The notes below the pieces were generated by a model. The model did no database searches. It was not told the DNA's origin and was given only the letters and a program-made list of their open reading frames with translations. Below, in pieces: positions 47,394 to 58,400 of a stretch of 64,000 bases of DNA; within the stretch, counting starts at the first letter, position 1, and every line of letters begins with the position of its first letter. The translations under genes were made by a program, and so were the position numbers. The stretch covers positions 82,001 to 146,000 of the forward strand of contig CAJNDS010002485.1 of NCBI GenBank assembly GCA_905221605.1, written 5' to 3'. Origin of the DNA: Symbiodinium natans (Eukaryota > Sar > Dinophyceae > Suessiales > Symbiodiniaceae).

Positions 47394-47590
47394 ACTGCGA
47401 GAAAAAAAAGAAAGACATTTCAAAACTGCGAGAAAAAAAAGAAAGACATACGGTTTAGTGTTCAGGGCTATAGGGTTTAGAGTTTAGAGTTTAGAGTTTA
47501 GAGTTTAGAGTTTAGAGTTTAGGGTTTAGGGTTTAGGGTTTAGGGTTTAGGGTTTAGGGTTTACGGATTTTAGGGTTTAGGATTTATAGG
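47394..47590. repeat. Tandem duplication and isolated telomere-like array
   Basis: CTGCGAGAAAAAAAAGAAAG occurs twice (47394 and 47427). It is followed by TTTAGAG units (about six), then TTTAGGG units (about six). This array is 14 kb from the main telomere-repeat domain and lies just upstream of the gene at 47803. Confidence 0.9.
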
Positions 47591-47802
47591 ATATATTCAG
47601 AGACTGCAAAAAAACACACATATGCAGAGAGAGAGTTTAAGAGTAGAGCGAGACAGATAAGGAAGGTAGGTATGCAGGCCATGCATGCAGGGTTCCACGC
47701 GACAAAAAACATTTACCCCGCAGGCCCCGGCCCTCCAAAAGAAGAAGTTCAAGGAAGGACCCCCGCGGTTGCAGATTCCGCTGTTGATTTTTATGGCCCA
47801 AG

Positions 47803-49179
47803 ATGAAGCAGGCACCGGTGCGACCGGTGATCAAAGTTGCCGTGAAAGAAGAGAAGGGGGCAGCCGGCGCAGCCGCACCCAAGGAGAAGAAACCGTCCAG
47901 ATCTGGCAAATCCGGCTGGCAGGCCTGGAAAGAGAAACGCCAGATCAGAGATAACCTGGAGGAGTCCAAGAAAGACCGAGAACTGGTGTTGCTACGGGTC
48001 AAGCTTGAAGCTGCTGAAGATCGGGAGCGAGATTTTTCATCGGGCTCAGCCGACCCGCTGCCGCTGGCAGCACCCGTGGGGCCAGTTGAGGCCGCAGAGC
48101 CAGAGCCGACCTTTGCAGACCAGGCCACTCAGGCAACTTCTGCGGTCCAGGATCAAGATACACAAACGCCAGATTGGCGATATCCTGCCTCGTACCTGAG
48201 TGGCTTGCGGGTTATCAAAGCCAGGCCGCACTACATCAACGGGTCGCCGCCCAGGGATGCCCCTAGCCCGCACCCCTTTGCCCGCCAGAACCGCAATCGT
48301 GCAGAGTCCTTGTCTCCCAGCGCTCGGCCACGGAGGAGTTCAAGCTCAAGGTGGGACCGAAGTGCAAGCTGTTCGATCTACTGATTCGTTCCCACCAAAA
48401 AAAGCTTGGATCACATGCCGAATCTTGCAGGTGATCCATGGCTGCTGGACGCAGGGCTGATGCAGAAAGCAGGAGGTGCGACACCCCCCCAATTGTTCTC
48501 CAGCTTGTCATTCTTGCGGGCAGACAGCACTGCAGGTATGTTCGCCGTTAACGCTCTGTGTTTTTCTGCTCACACAGTGCACTTTTTAGCTGGTGCCATG
48601 AAGTCGAAACGTCTTGTGAAGAAAAAACCCCCAAAGCGGGAAAGACCGGTCTTCAGACCTACTGTTACCAGCCCTGGCCGAATCCCGTTTACGGCTACTG
48701 CACCGCTGCCACGATGTTTCGCTGAATTGTCCCCTGGCGCATCTTTACATTTTGGTGTGACAGAGCATTACACTGCCCAAACCCCATCAACAAGTCTTAA
48801 GGTTGAATGTGTTTGCAGCTTCGGAGGTGATTGTTTTGGGTTGAGCGCTTCTGGCAGTCTATGCTGTCAAGTCCTTTCGGAATCCCGCTTTGGTGGTTTG
48901 TTATCTTGATGCCGCAGGTCCTTTAAATGTTTGTTTTGTGTAGGGCTTGGGCGCAACACGCGGTCTTGGTGACTTCACTTTTGGACATCCCTAACACTTT
49001 CCAAAAAACCTTTGCCCAGGCTTGAGATCCTGATCTTGGCTGGACTCCCCTACTCCGTCTTGCACGTCTGCGAGAAAGTCATGCAGCAGATGACCCGACC
49101 AGATGTCGAAGCTTGTGCGCAGCTGGTGTCTCATGAGGGGGTGCAGCGCAGTGTTGTTTTGAGCTTGGGCAAATCTTAG
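47803..49179 (+). CDS. Lys/Pro-rich protein of unknown function, four exons
   Basis: Exons 47803-48361, 48431-48535, 48590-48707 and 49020-49179 join in frame to 313 residues. The N-terminus is basic and Ala-rich (MKQAPVRPVIKVAVKEEKGA). It is followed by a charged helix (GWQAWKEKRQIRDNLEESKK), an acidic/Pro segment, a Ser/Arg tail (RPRRSSSSRWDRS), a DPWLLDAGLMQKAGG segment, a KSKRLVKKKPPKRERP basic patch and a hydrophobic C-terminal exon (LEILILAGLPYSVLHVCEKV). Donors are GT, GT and GC. The first ATG after 47.8 kb was taken as start. The gene might instead be the 5' part of the PVCSSW gene that follows in the same direction, because that gene lacks a secure start. I do not recognise the family. 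Confidence 0.5.
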
Positions 49180-49245
49180 GGGCTGCACTGTGTGGAGAAG
49201 TTCGCAGGAGTGAAAACGATCACTTCAGCTTTCAGGCACCTTACT

Positions 49246-49295
49246 TGTGTGTGTGTGTGCGTGTGTTTGCGTGTGTTTGTGTGTGTTTGTTGGCA
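49246..49295. repeat. TG microsatellite
   Basis: A GTGTGT tract with GTGTTTGC variants lies just upstream of the exon at 49340. Confidence 0.85.
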
Positions 49296-49339
49296 GGAAA
49301 TAGAGTTGAGATATGTGCTGCCACCGGCAGTCCAGGAGT

Positions 49340-52300
49340 ATGGGAGCAGCATCTGCGTCGTTTGAAGTACAAGATGCTGTGGAACAAGATATCCTAACGG
49401 GTATTGGATTCTGCTTCGGACTGGCCCTGACGCTGAGACTTTTCAAGTATGCTCCTTGGTTGCATACCATATATGCATGAGCTGGTTATTCTTCTTGAGT
49501 GTGCGATCTGGCTACATTGCACCGCAAGGCTGGCTTGAACTGGGAAGCCCCGGTCTGCAGCAGTTGGGTATGGATAAACAGGCCCATGTTTGTAGCACTG
49601 TGTTTGCTGCCTCCAAGACCACATGTGCTGTTTGCAGGGGATCCTCGCGACGATCACGGGCCGAGCCGTTGGGAGATACTTCTCTCTTGGGTGTGAAATC
49701 TGCGAGACTTTGCTGCAAGTATATACGTATGAGTGCTCTGCGCATGACGGGTGCCATGAGTCGAGTCTTTGGCAAGTGCTTACTAGTGCTTACATGTGCT
49801 CCAGCTGCTTCAAGCTCTCGAGCTTGCTGGTCCGTTTGGTTTTGGGTCCGATGTCCGTCGACGGGGAATCGGAGGCATGTGCCCAGCATTTGCTGGGATT
49901 GAAGGAGCTCGGCCAAGATATTGCTGAGGCAATGCCATCCGACTTGGAGGCACGAGTCTGCACGGCTCTAGGTGAAGAGCAGCGACGTGAACTTATTGAT
50001 CCGCTGCAGACGAAGAACCCGGAGTGTGATGTGAAACTTTACTAAATCACCAGAGCTTTCTTGAAGTATGTGTAGTTTCAATGGTTGCTGCTCGCAGAAT
50101 GTCTGTTTCTGTTGCTTCCCTTAAATTGCCCGCAGATCCTCAGGAAGGCAAACCACTGGCTTCTTCGGGCCCTGCTACAGTTCCCTGAGTTTCAACACCG
50201 AGCTCCCTCACCCACCGAAGCCCAAGTTCTCTTGGAGAGTCTGAACGAGCAAAAGAAGGTGTGGCTAGAAATGGACAGAGATTGTTTGTCTATATGACTC
50301 ACTCCTTGCTGCTCTACACAGATGTATATATATATATATATATATATAAAGCAGCAATGAGTGAGTCATTTCGACAAACCATCTCTGTGCATTCTACCCT
50401 GTTCCCCATAACGTGTGCAGGGACTGGCCATTCGACACATTGAGAATGGCAACGCTACTCCTGCTACGTGGCTGCAATAAAGAGCTCACGATTTCAGCTT
50501 GTGTGTTACATTGTTGTGCTGGGTTTTGTTTTCGTTTGGAATGCGCGGCATAGTTTTATTAAGGCTGCCGAGATGGACTATGAAGCCCAGGGCTATCGGC
50601 TACGGAAACTTTGGAGCCGAATGCGAAAGATTTGGTCGAACTCCCGCAGCTCCTCGAGGTCCCCCCTGATTCAGGAGTTAAAGGACCTGATGAAGCCTGC
50701 AGCTTCTTGCTTGGATACTTGACCTCCCACTAGATACCCCCCCACTAGCCCCAGTCGCGGAATTGTTATATGTAGATGCCTCGTGTGCCAGGTGCCCGTT
50801 GCCCCACTTGTTTTTGTCCCATGGTTGTGGCCTTTGGAATCGAGGAGGGTTTGGAATCTTCTGGGGCTTGTTTTGTTTTAGAATTGCAAGGATGGTTGTA
50901 AATGGTACGTCAACGTGAATGCAGTGTGAGGAGGGATGTGTTGTGTGAGTCAAATGCAAGGAGAGGTCCAGATCTTTGAAGACCATGAAAAGAAAAGGGA
51001 TTTTGGTTCGATCATCTAAGGTCAAAACCAGGAGGGATTCACTGGCCAGCACGGAGCCAGGACACGGCGAGGCCGAGGAGGCTGAGCATGCAGAGAACGT
51101 GGCGGTAGATCCGCCCCTATACATGAGTGGCTCGGGCAGTGAAGGTGAGGGAGATTGGCTTGCAGCCACACCCCCAGGCATCAGTAGCATGCCGGACATT
51201 GACAAAGAAGGTGGAGGAGATCGGACGCCGCCTCCCCTCGATGGTTCGGACAGCAATAGTGGTAGTGAATGCTCCGCTTTCGACTCGAGCGACATTTCCA
51301 GTGGGTCCACAGAGGATCGGCCTGCGCGTGCCCCTGCCAGCCCTGCGGGATCCGCCGCAGACACCGAGGATGCATGGATCGCAATGCAGCTGCAGCAGCT
51401 GAAGGACTTACCGTTCGACGTGGATGCCTCACCGGTGGCGTTTGATGTCGAAACACTATAGAGCTTGGCGTGTTCTTTCTGTGGTTACAGTGTTGTTCCA
51501 GGGCTGTAGGAGTGTGACACTGCATGTGTGAGGAGGCCCCGGGTCGACGACTGATGCCTCATGTGTCTGTCGACAGCGATGAGACTTTGATCCTCGGGCA
51601 TGGGGATCCCAGGAACCGTGAGCAGCTGGCAGCACTTTTGCCAGATATGGTGGAAGGTTTCAATGAAAGGATGTCAGCGCTGATGCAAAGCCCGGGGGAG
51701 ATCCCAATCCCAGAAGGCAAGCTTTAGGTCGATTCATGTTATGGTTGCACAACCAAAAACATGTCGTTGCCAGAATGCATGTGCTTGGCGCTATAGGCCC
51801 CGAGCGAAAGAAAACCAAGAAGGAAGGAAGCTCTGCTGCCAAAAAAAAGGCAAGCAAGAGAAATCGCAAGATGCATCGGAAGAAGGACATGAAGGACAAG
51901 GAAGGAAGCAAGCACGAGGACGAGAAGGAATTGTCGCACGGAGAAAAGGAGCTTGAGGAAGGCAGTGAGGAGCCGAAAAGCCCAGTCCCTGACCTCAAGC
52001 GCAAGGGTTTCTTGGCTGAAATATATTTGCATCCTCAGACGTATAAATACAAAATGTATATGGACAGCTTTACCCAGAATCATAGACATTGGCATCAAAG
52101 GTGCCTTTGAGTTGGAGGATGAGGATGCGCCCGTGCTGGACAGTGCCCAAGCATGCTGCCCCAAGGAGCTACCGAGCGACGTTCTGGAATCGTTCGACGA
52201 GGCCTATCGTGCAAATGTGCGAAGGCTCCCGTACGTGCTGCAGCCAGACAGTGTGCATCATGGAAAGCACTCCTTCACGAAGAGCCTTGGCACTGATGTG

Positions 52301-53817
52301 TTGGTAGCTTCTACATGCAAGTTGTGTTCTGCTATGGACTATGGAGCACATGTGATGACAACGAAAAGCGCTGCATGAGGACTTTGAAGGACTCCCATGA
52401 CAAGATCCACAGAGTGGAGGTGTTGCTCCGACAGCAAGCCTTCAAGCCCAAGACAGATGGTGTTAAGGCGTCCTCGAGCCTCAGGCAGCACTTAAGTGTG
52501 AAGCTGCAGGCTGCAGTGACCGATTTTGGAGCAATATATTTAAGTTCACCTGTTGTTTGGCGAGGATTTCGTGGAAGAACCAGCCCATGCATGAAGCGTT
52601 TGCAAAGCTCATGCTGCATCTCGACAAGACGGGGGCCAAGTGCCGCGAGCAAGAGCGCGAACCTCACCAGGATTCCCCTGCCGAGTGAAGCAGCAGCCGA
52701 AGCCACATTGATGGCTCGGAGTTTTTACAGGGAATTTTGTGTAGGCCAAACCCTAGCTCGGCAGCCGCAACTTGCAGGCTGAAGCATGCTGCGCTTTAGG
52801 AAGCATGTCTTGGAACATGCGACGAAATCTTAGAAGTTGTGCGATAGTCTCGGATCGCTGGAGCTTTCAATGTCTCAAGCTCGAAAAAGCATGAGTGAGT
52901 TTGATGCGAGCTCTACAGAACCATCGTTTGTTCTGGGTTCTATTTGGTGCTTCTTTTGCAAGCACATCTCAGGAACCTGATGGTGGGGCGAGTATGCTTC
53001 TACCTCCACATCCTCCTGGAACTCGGTATACCATGGTGCTTAGAGCAACCGGCCTCCTCCCTTCTGGAAACCCACCCGATGTTCGTTTATCTGGCCAGCA
53101 AGTATCGCATCTTCAAGGCAACATGAAAGCACTGAAGTATGCCACTGGCTTGTCTGTGTTTGCATGGAAAGTGTAGGTAAGCGAAACAAAGAGAGTGGTG
53201 TTGAAAATCTTGAGAGATTTTCCTAAGAGGGAGAGGGAGAGGGAGAGGGAGAGGGGGAGGGGGAGGGAGAGAGGGAGAGGGAGAGGGAGAGGGAGAGAGA
53301 GGGAAGGGAGTCCCTGTCTGTCTGTGTGTGTGTGTGTGTCTGTGTTTGCTGCCGGGTTCAATGAGCTGTGAGGTATTTATGTGGATGGGTTCATACGGCG
53401 CGTCTTGTCTGGACCTTACCTTCTTGCACGGCAAGATATCCACGCAGGCTGTGGAGCCAAGAGCTGATCACAGAGTTTTCATTCACCGGAGGCCCGAAAC
53501 CAAGTCTCATATACAGCAACTACAAGTTCATCAGCGAGTTGTACCTCCCGCTTCCGCAGGGCAAGCAATGGTCTGATGAGATAGTCACCAGGTATCCTGC
53601 AGTAACATTAAGTCTGCCGTTCAAGCCTAAACCCCAAACCCTAAACGTCTGAGTGTGAACGATTAAACCTGCTGAGCCAAGGAAAAAAACAACAACGGGC
53701 GACGAGAAGGTCTATGGTGGATCCGAGATGAAAGTCTCACAACATTATCCTTCCCGATTCGGATTAGCTGTCTGTGAGATGTACATGCGTCACCAGGACA
53801 GGAAACGAGCGACTTAG
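49340..53817 (+). CDS. PVCSSW/LEQP-motif protein (dinoflagellate multicopy family), seven exons
   Basis: Exons 49340-49450, 49529-49581, 49638-49703, 52973-53117, 53373-53401, 53448-53591 and 53682-53817 join in frame to 227 residues. Landmarks in order: DILTGIGFCFGLALTLRLFK, APVCSSWVWINRGSS (49550 on), EPLGDTSLLGVKSANLMVGR, the hydrophobic helix VCFYLHILLELGIPWC running into LEQPASSLLETHP (53040 on), VFMWMGSYGA, a KPSLIYSN segment and KVYGGSEMKVSQHYPSRFG. I recall this order from many uncharacterised dinoflagellate proteins. PVCSSW is faintly like motif IV of cytosine-C5 methyltransferases (Pro-Cys), but no other methyltransferase motif is evident, so the function is open. Donors are GC, GC, GA, GC, GT and GT. 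Intron 3 (49704-52972) is 3,269 bp and contains two other genes; the rest are 46-255 bp. Intron 6 holds a short telomere-like tract. The start is the first in-frame ATG; true 5' exons may lie upstream. Confidence 0.65.
49851..50722 (+). CDS. Nested gene 1, four exons, unknown function
   Basis: Exons 49851-50030, 50136-50263, 50421-50496 and 50564-50722 join in frame to 180 residues beginning MSVDGESEACAQHLLGLKEL. The protein looks all-helical: an acidic N-terminal region, NHWLLRALLQFPEFQHRAPS, VWDWPFDTLRMATLLLLRG, and a Tyr/Arg-rich C-terminal helix (YEAQGYRLRKLWSRMRKIW). Donors are GT, GC and GC. The open frame continues upstream of the ATG to about 49802, so a 5' exon is possible. It lies wholly inside intron 3 of the PVCSSW gene, on the same strand. 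It could belong to a mobile unit together with the next gene, or be part of one gene with it. Family not recognised. Confidence 0.5.
50985..52688 (+). CDS. Nested gene 2, six exons, charged protein of unknown function
   Basis: Exons 50985-51446, 51533-51720, 51774-52006, 52101-52303, 52390-52445 and 52565-52688 join in frame to 421 residues. Residues 1-154 are acidic and Ser/Pro/Gly-rich and look disordered (GSGSEGEGDWL, GSDSNSGSECSAFDSSDISS). Next is a folded-looking stretch (DETLILGHGDPRNREQLAAL, VEGFNERMSALMQ), then a strongly basic Lys block (ERKKTKKEGSSAAKKKASKR), an acidic block, a segment with FELEDEDAPVLDSAQACCPK, and a C-terminal helix (HEAFAKLMLHLDKTGAKC). Donors are GT, GC, GT, GT and GC. 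The first junction is the least certain. The gene sits in intron 3 of the PVCSSW gene, on the same strand. The charge pattern suggests a chromatin- or RNA-associated protein, which is inference only. Confidence 0.55.
53222..53345. repeat. GGGAGA polypurine tract and TG run in an intron
   Basis: About fourteen GGGAGA-type hexamers followed by CTGTCTGTGTGTG occupy most of the intron 53118-53372 of the PVCSSW gene. Confidence 0.88.
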
Positions 53818-54204
53818 GGTCTTGCATTGCGAAACAAATCCGAAAACGAAACTTGTGCTTTGCGCAGCAGCAAGCTGATCAGGAAGAGATTCTGGCAACC
53901 GTGGAAGCCAGGAAGTGTTCTGGAAGCATGGGCAATTTTAGACCGCGTTGCGTTTTACATCGTGTTTTTTTGCCGTGTGCAACAAAGGCAAGAGCTCCGA
54001 GCCCATGGACCGCGAAAACAGATGCGCGTGTCTGGCCTGCACTTAAAGAAGACAGCCAGGTTCAAACTTAAGATCCAGGATATAGGGGAGTTGTACGTGT
54101 GCTTCGTTATTGCAGTGTCAATCAAATTTGGAGGTTTAATTGGGTGTGGATGATCGAATCTCTGTGTGAATCAAAGGTGATTCCGGGCTTTATAGACCCG
54201 GGCA
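53818..54204. other. Unique DNA after the PVCSSW gene
   Basis: An ORF at 53827-54153 (plus) has a coding-like beginning (SKLIRKRFWQPWKPGSVLEA), but I cannot connect it to a gene. It may be a 3' exon of the PVCSSW gene or untranslated sequence. Confidence 0.35.
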
Positions 54205-54475
54205 TTAAGAACAAATATATATATATATATATACATATATATACTTATATATATGTATATGCTTCTTTATATATATATATATATAAAGAACCTATATATA
54301 TATACTTAAGAAATATATATATATATATATACATAAATATATACATATAAAGATATGTATTTATATATGTATATATATATATATATAGATATATTTATTT
54401 ATATTGATTTATATGTGTATCTATATATATCTGTCAATACGTATATATATATATATATATATATACGTACTTAAC
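54205..54475. repeat. AT-rich TATATA microsatellite
   Basis: Nearly pure alternating TA with occasional C, G and AAAG interruptions. It produces Tyr/Ile ORFs that are not genes. Confidence 0.93.
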
Positions 54476-54479
54476 TGTG

Positions 54480-54725
54480 AGTTTATCGGGGTTTATCGCG
54501 TTTATCGGGTTTATCGCGTGTCGAGGTGTGTCTTTTTTCGTGGGTTTATCGCGTTTATCGGGTTTATCGCGTGTCGAGGTGCCGGTTTTTATCGGGTTTA
54601 TCGCATTTATCGGGTTTATCGCGGGTCGGTTTATCGCATTTATCGGGTTTATCGGGTTTATCGCGTCCCCGGTGTCGGGCTTATCGGGCTTATCGGGTTT
54701 GCCGCGTTTATCGCAGGGATTGTTT
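54480..54725. repeat. TTTATCGSG nonamer array
   Basis: More than twenty units of TTTATCGGG or TTTATCGCG, with larger units containing GTGTCGAGGTG. The complement (CCGATAAA) returns at 55020-55080, on the far side of about 300 bp that includes a T-rich stretch (54930-55015). The pair may mark the ends of one unit. Confidence 0.9.
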
Positions 54726-55019
54726 TTCTTTAAGCTTCGGGTCGCTATTCTTGTGTGGACGTATCATTTGCTTGCAAGCCCAGGACCCTGGCTGGACTCG
54801 CTCTGCCGGGCTGAGACAAGCTATTGCAGCGCTGGTCTGAATTACCTTTAGCAGGCTCCTGGTGCACTGCCATACATGCCTCGAGTTCTGGCTATAGCCT
54901 GCTGGGTGTGTTGGTGTTTTGGTGCGGTTCTTTCTCGTTTTTTTTTGTTTTTTTTTCAATTTTTTCAATTTTTTAATTTTTTTTTTAGATTTTTCAAGTT
55001 TTTTTTTAAAAAAGCAAAA

Positions 55020-55080
55020 CCCGATAAACCGATAAAAAAGCGAGAAATCCGCGAGAAAAGCCGATAAAGTTTATCGGTTT
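55020..55080. repeat. Inverted CCGATAAA repeats
   Basis: CCGATAAACCGATAAAAAAG, GCCGATAAAG and TTTATCGGTTTATTGG form a short palindromic cluster. It is complementary to the array at 54480-54725. Confidence 0.8.
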
Positions 55081-55444
55081 ATTGGATCTCCACAAATTTA
55101 CAAGTTTTTTTCAAAAAAGCACGGGCCTCAACCAGAAAAAAAGCAATAAGGAACCGATACTTCCAAGAAATCTGCGAGTGCTGCCAGGAGACGGCATGCA
55201 TGCATGTTTCAGTGCCTACAAGGCAAGCTGTTGGTGCACAGGAGCCTTCAATTCGAGATGATGCTGTGTGTTTCTGTGTGGTTTGCACACACACATTGCA
55301 GCCCGAGTTAGAAAATCGGTGCTCTTCGTGCATAAGGGAGGATCATGTCGCATGCCCCAGATATTGGTTTGCTTTTACATCTTGGACACGTCAGCATTTT
55401 CCTGATCGAAGTTTGTGTGTGTGTGCTGTTGCAGTGCACCGGCA
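55081..55444. other. Intergenic or 5' region
   Basis: Unique DNA with TG tracts near 55280 and 55410. The pyrimidine-poor TGTGTGTGCTGTTGCAG at 55412-55436 may be an acceptor just upstream of the ATG at 55445, so a 5' untranslated exon is possible. Confidence 0.35.
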
Positions 55445-58400
55445 ATGGCCTCGGAGGATGCCTCCCGGCCACCCAAGAAACGTGTGATGGGTAAGACGCC
55501 AAACGAAGAGGCTCTGAGGAGCCCAGTGAAGCAGAAGAGGCCCCGAGGCAGCCCGGTGAAGAAGAAATGGCCCGTGAATGCTGCCAAGCTGAAGAAGCTT
55601 GCCAAGCAGAGAGAAAAGAATCAATCACCGAAGCATCGGCCGACTACTTGCTCGACCCCGGAGCCAGTCCTGAAGAAGAACCACGATGGTGAAGAAAAGA
55701 AAGGAGCCGGGGCCAACCCAAAGGTTACTTTCAAGGACAAGGACGACGTCGTTTTTTGCACCCCTCCCAGAAGGAAGAAGCGATCAGCTGGCAGCCCCGC
55801 GGGCAGCCCGGCAATGTCGCTCGACAAGGCCGAGGCGATTTTAAGTGGTATGAAGTGCAGCAAGAAGAAGCCTGCAGTTCCGGAATCTTCTTCGGAGCCG
55901 GAGGCCATCGTTTTGTTATTGTGGCTCTTGACACGTTTGCTTCAATCATCTTTGTTGTGAACCATTATAATTGTGGCTCCCGTATATGTCTCTGACTGCA
56001 GGAAGCCGACGCCGAAAGTTCTGACTCCGACGCCCCGACCGAGAATCAGAAGGCAGTCTCTGCAGGCGAAGAAGCTGCAGACGAAGAAGCTGCAGACGAA
56101 GAAGCCGCAGACGAAGAAACCGCAGGCGAAGAAACCGCAGGCGAAGAAACCGCAGACGAAGAAGCCTCCGAAGTAGAAGAAGCCTCCGAAGTAGAAGAAG
56201 CCACAGAGGGAAACGAGAAGCCAGAGCAAGAGGGAAGTGAGAGCGCAGACGAAGAGGACGAGGAACAGTGCGAGGCAGAGGACGAAGACGAAGACGAAGA
56301 TGACGAGCAGGCCGAAGAGGAGCTGAGTCATGATGGCTCAAAGGATAGTGACGATGATGACGAGGATGCGGGTGCCTCGAGCTCTGAAAAGGAGGCAAGC
56401 AGCCCGAAGACCACAAGTAACAAGGACAGCAGCCGAAGCAAGCCCGAGAAGAAGGATGGCAAAGCAGCAAAGACCCAAAAGGATGAGAAGCCGGAGAAGC
56501 AGCAGTCAAGCAAGAAGAAGCCAGCTGACGAGCCCGACTCCAGCAACACGGAAAATGGAAAGCAAAAGAAGAAAGGCACGAAGGACGACGATGACCAGCA
56601 CGGAACAAGCACGAGGAAGCAGAAGCCCGACACCGCGCCGGTTGAGAAGCAGGCAGACAACAACCGCAAGCAGGCAAAGGAAGAGGAGAAGAGGAAGCAG
56701 AAGCCCAACAGCACGTCGGTTGAGAAGCAGGAAGACAAGAGCCGGCGGCAGGCAAAGGAAGAGGAGAATAAGAGGAAGCAGAAGCCCAACAGCACGCCGG
56801 TTGAGACGGAGGCAGACAACAACCGCAAGCAGGCAGAGGAGGAGAAGAGGAAGCAGGAGCTCAACAGCACGCCGGTTGAGAAGGAGGCAGACAACCGCAA
56901 GCAGGCAAAGGAGGAGGAGAAGAGGAAGCAGAAGCCCAACAGCACGCCGGTTGAGAAGGAGGCAGACGATCCCCAGAAGGAAAAGGACAAGAAGAAGAAG
57001 AAGCGCAAACGTGACGGAAGTCGGCGTGAACCCAGCCAGCCAAGCAAGCCACCAGCGGCTGTCGAGGAGGTTAAACCCGGCAAGGACAAGAAGAAGACGC
57101 CAGAGGCCTCAAAGTTGCACGATGCCGAGAAAGGCTTACCCGTCAACAGCAACACCCATCACAAGGAGTACCTACGCTACGGACGTTGGTTGAAGAACAA
57201 AAAACGATTCCCTCAAGCCCTCGCAACGCGCATTCAAGACGAAGACAGCCGCATGAAACTGTTTGCTGACTATGTGGAGGCAGGAGGCGATGTGAATCAA
57301 ATCTTGTTCAAGCATGAGCAGAAACTGAAGGAGCAGCAGAGAAGCAGCATCAAGTACGGATTTCGATCCGAAAAATGGATTCGCGAAACTCACGGGGATG
57401 CTAAAGCGGTGAACATCATGAAACGCAAGGTCGACCAGGGCTTGAAGCACGGACAAAACATAGCAGACCCCTATCCTGTTTTTGTGTAATACCCTCGTGT
57501 TCGTCCTGTTTTTGTGTAATACCCTCATGCTCGAACCTTCCTGCGTGCTGGATAATTAAGGACAGTCGCTGATCCTGAAGCACCAGACACGGATTTGCTG
57601 TACTTTGTGTTCATCGAAATAAACATCGACGATATCCGGGAGCTCCAAAAGATCACGAAACTGGAAGTGCAGGGTTCGATAGACGAAGCGACGCTCAAGG
57701 CCTTTACAGAGGCCGAGAGTAAAACAAAAAACATCGACAAACATTTCCATGCCATCATGTGTACACTAGTAAAGAATGAATGATTGGCTGTGATGAGGCC
57801 GGTGGTGTGTTGGATCCCAGCAAGCACCAGCTCAACTTGGGTGGCGGGGCTACAGCGCAGGGCATGGCCAACGCTTTGAGGTTGACCGGCGGGCTTAGTG
57901 CTTGCTCAAAGAAGAAGCCCAAGACGAAAGGAAAGGCGAGCCAGGATGGTAAGAGCAAAGCCAAGGAGGTAGGACACGAAGATAATGCCACATACACCTT
58001 GATGACTTTACGGCTTCGTTTCTATGTTTCTTTGGCAGGTGGTGCCGGACAGCCCGCTGAGCCTGGCGAAGACCTTGCTGACCTCTGTGCTCAGGGACAA
58101 GAATGCTTGCAGGTGCTTTCTGCTGCGTGTCATGTTGTTGTTCGTTGGAAGTAAATTGTCGTTTGTTTGCCCCGACTCTTGTTTGCTTGAAGGGATCACG
58201 CTTTCAAGCTGAAGCCCTTGAACCTTTCATCGGCGTTGATCGATCAGCTGCTGGCTTTGGAGAAGATTCTCTCAAAAAAGGCAACGTGGCTTGCATTACA
58301 CAATCAATACATGTCGCCGTGTTCCGTTGCATTTTCTTGCAAACGATTCACATTGCCAGGCCAGCAAGCTTCAGGACCTCATCTCGGCCAGCAAGACCAA

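Noticed and set aside
54099-54840. ORFs with Tyr/Ile runs and GFIAFIGFIA or VYRVYRV repeats
   Set aside because: Produced by the TA microsatellite and the TTTATCGSG array. Hydrophobic look is accidental.
55946-57155. Long minus-strand ORFs (up to 275 codons) and a second plus-strand Arg-rich ORF at 56330
   Set aside because: Shadows of the Lys/Glu-rich gene. The A/G-rich sense codons leave the other frames free of stops. The sense frame continues in phase into the spliced downstream exons.
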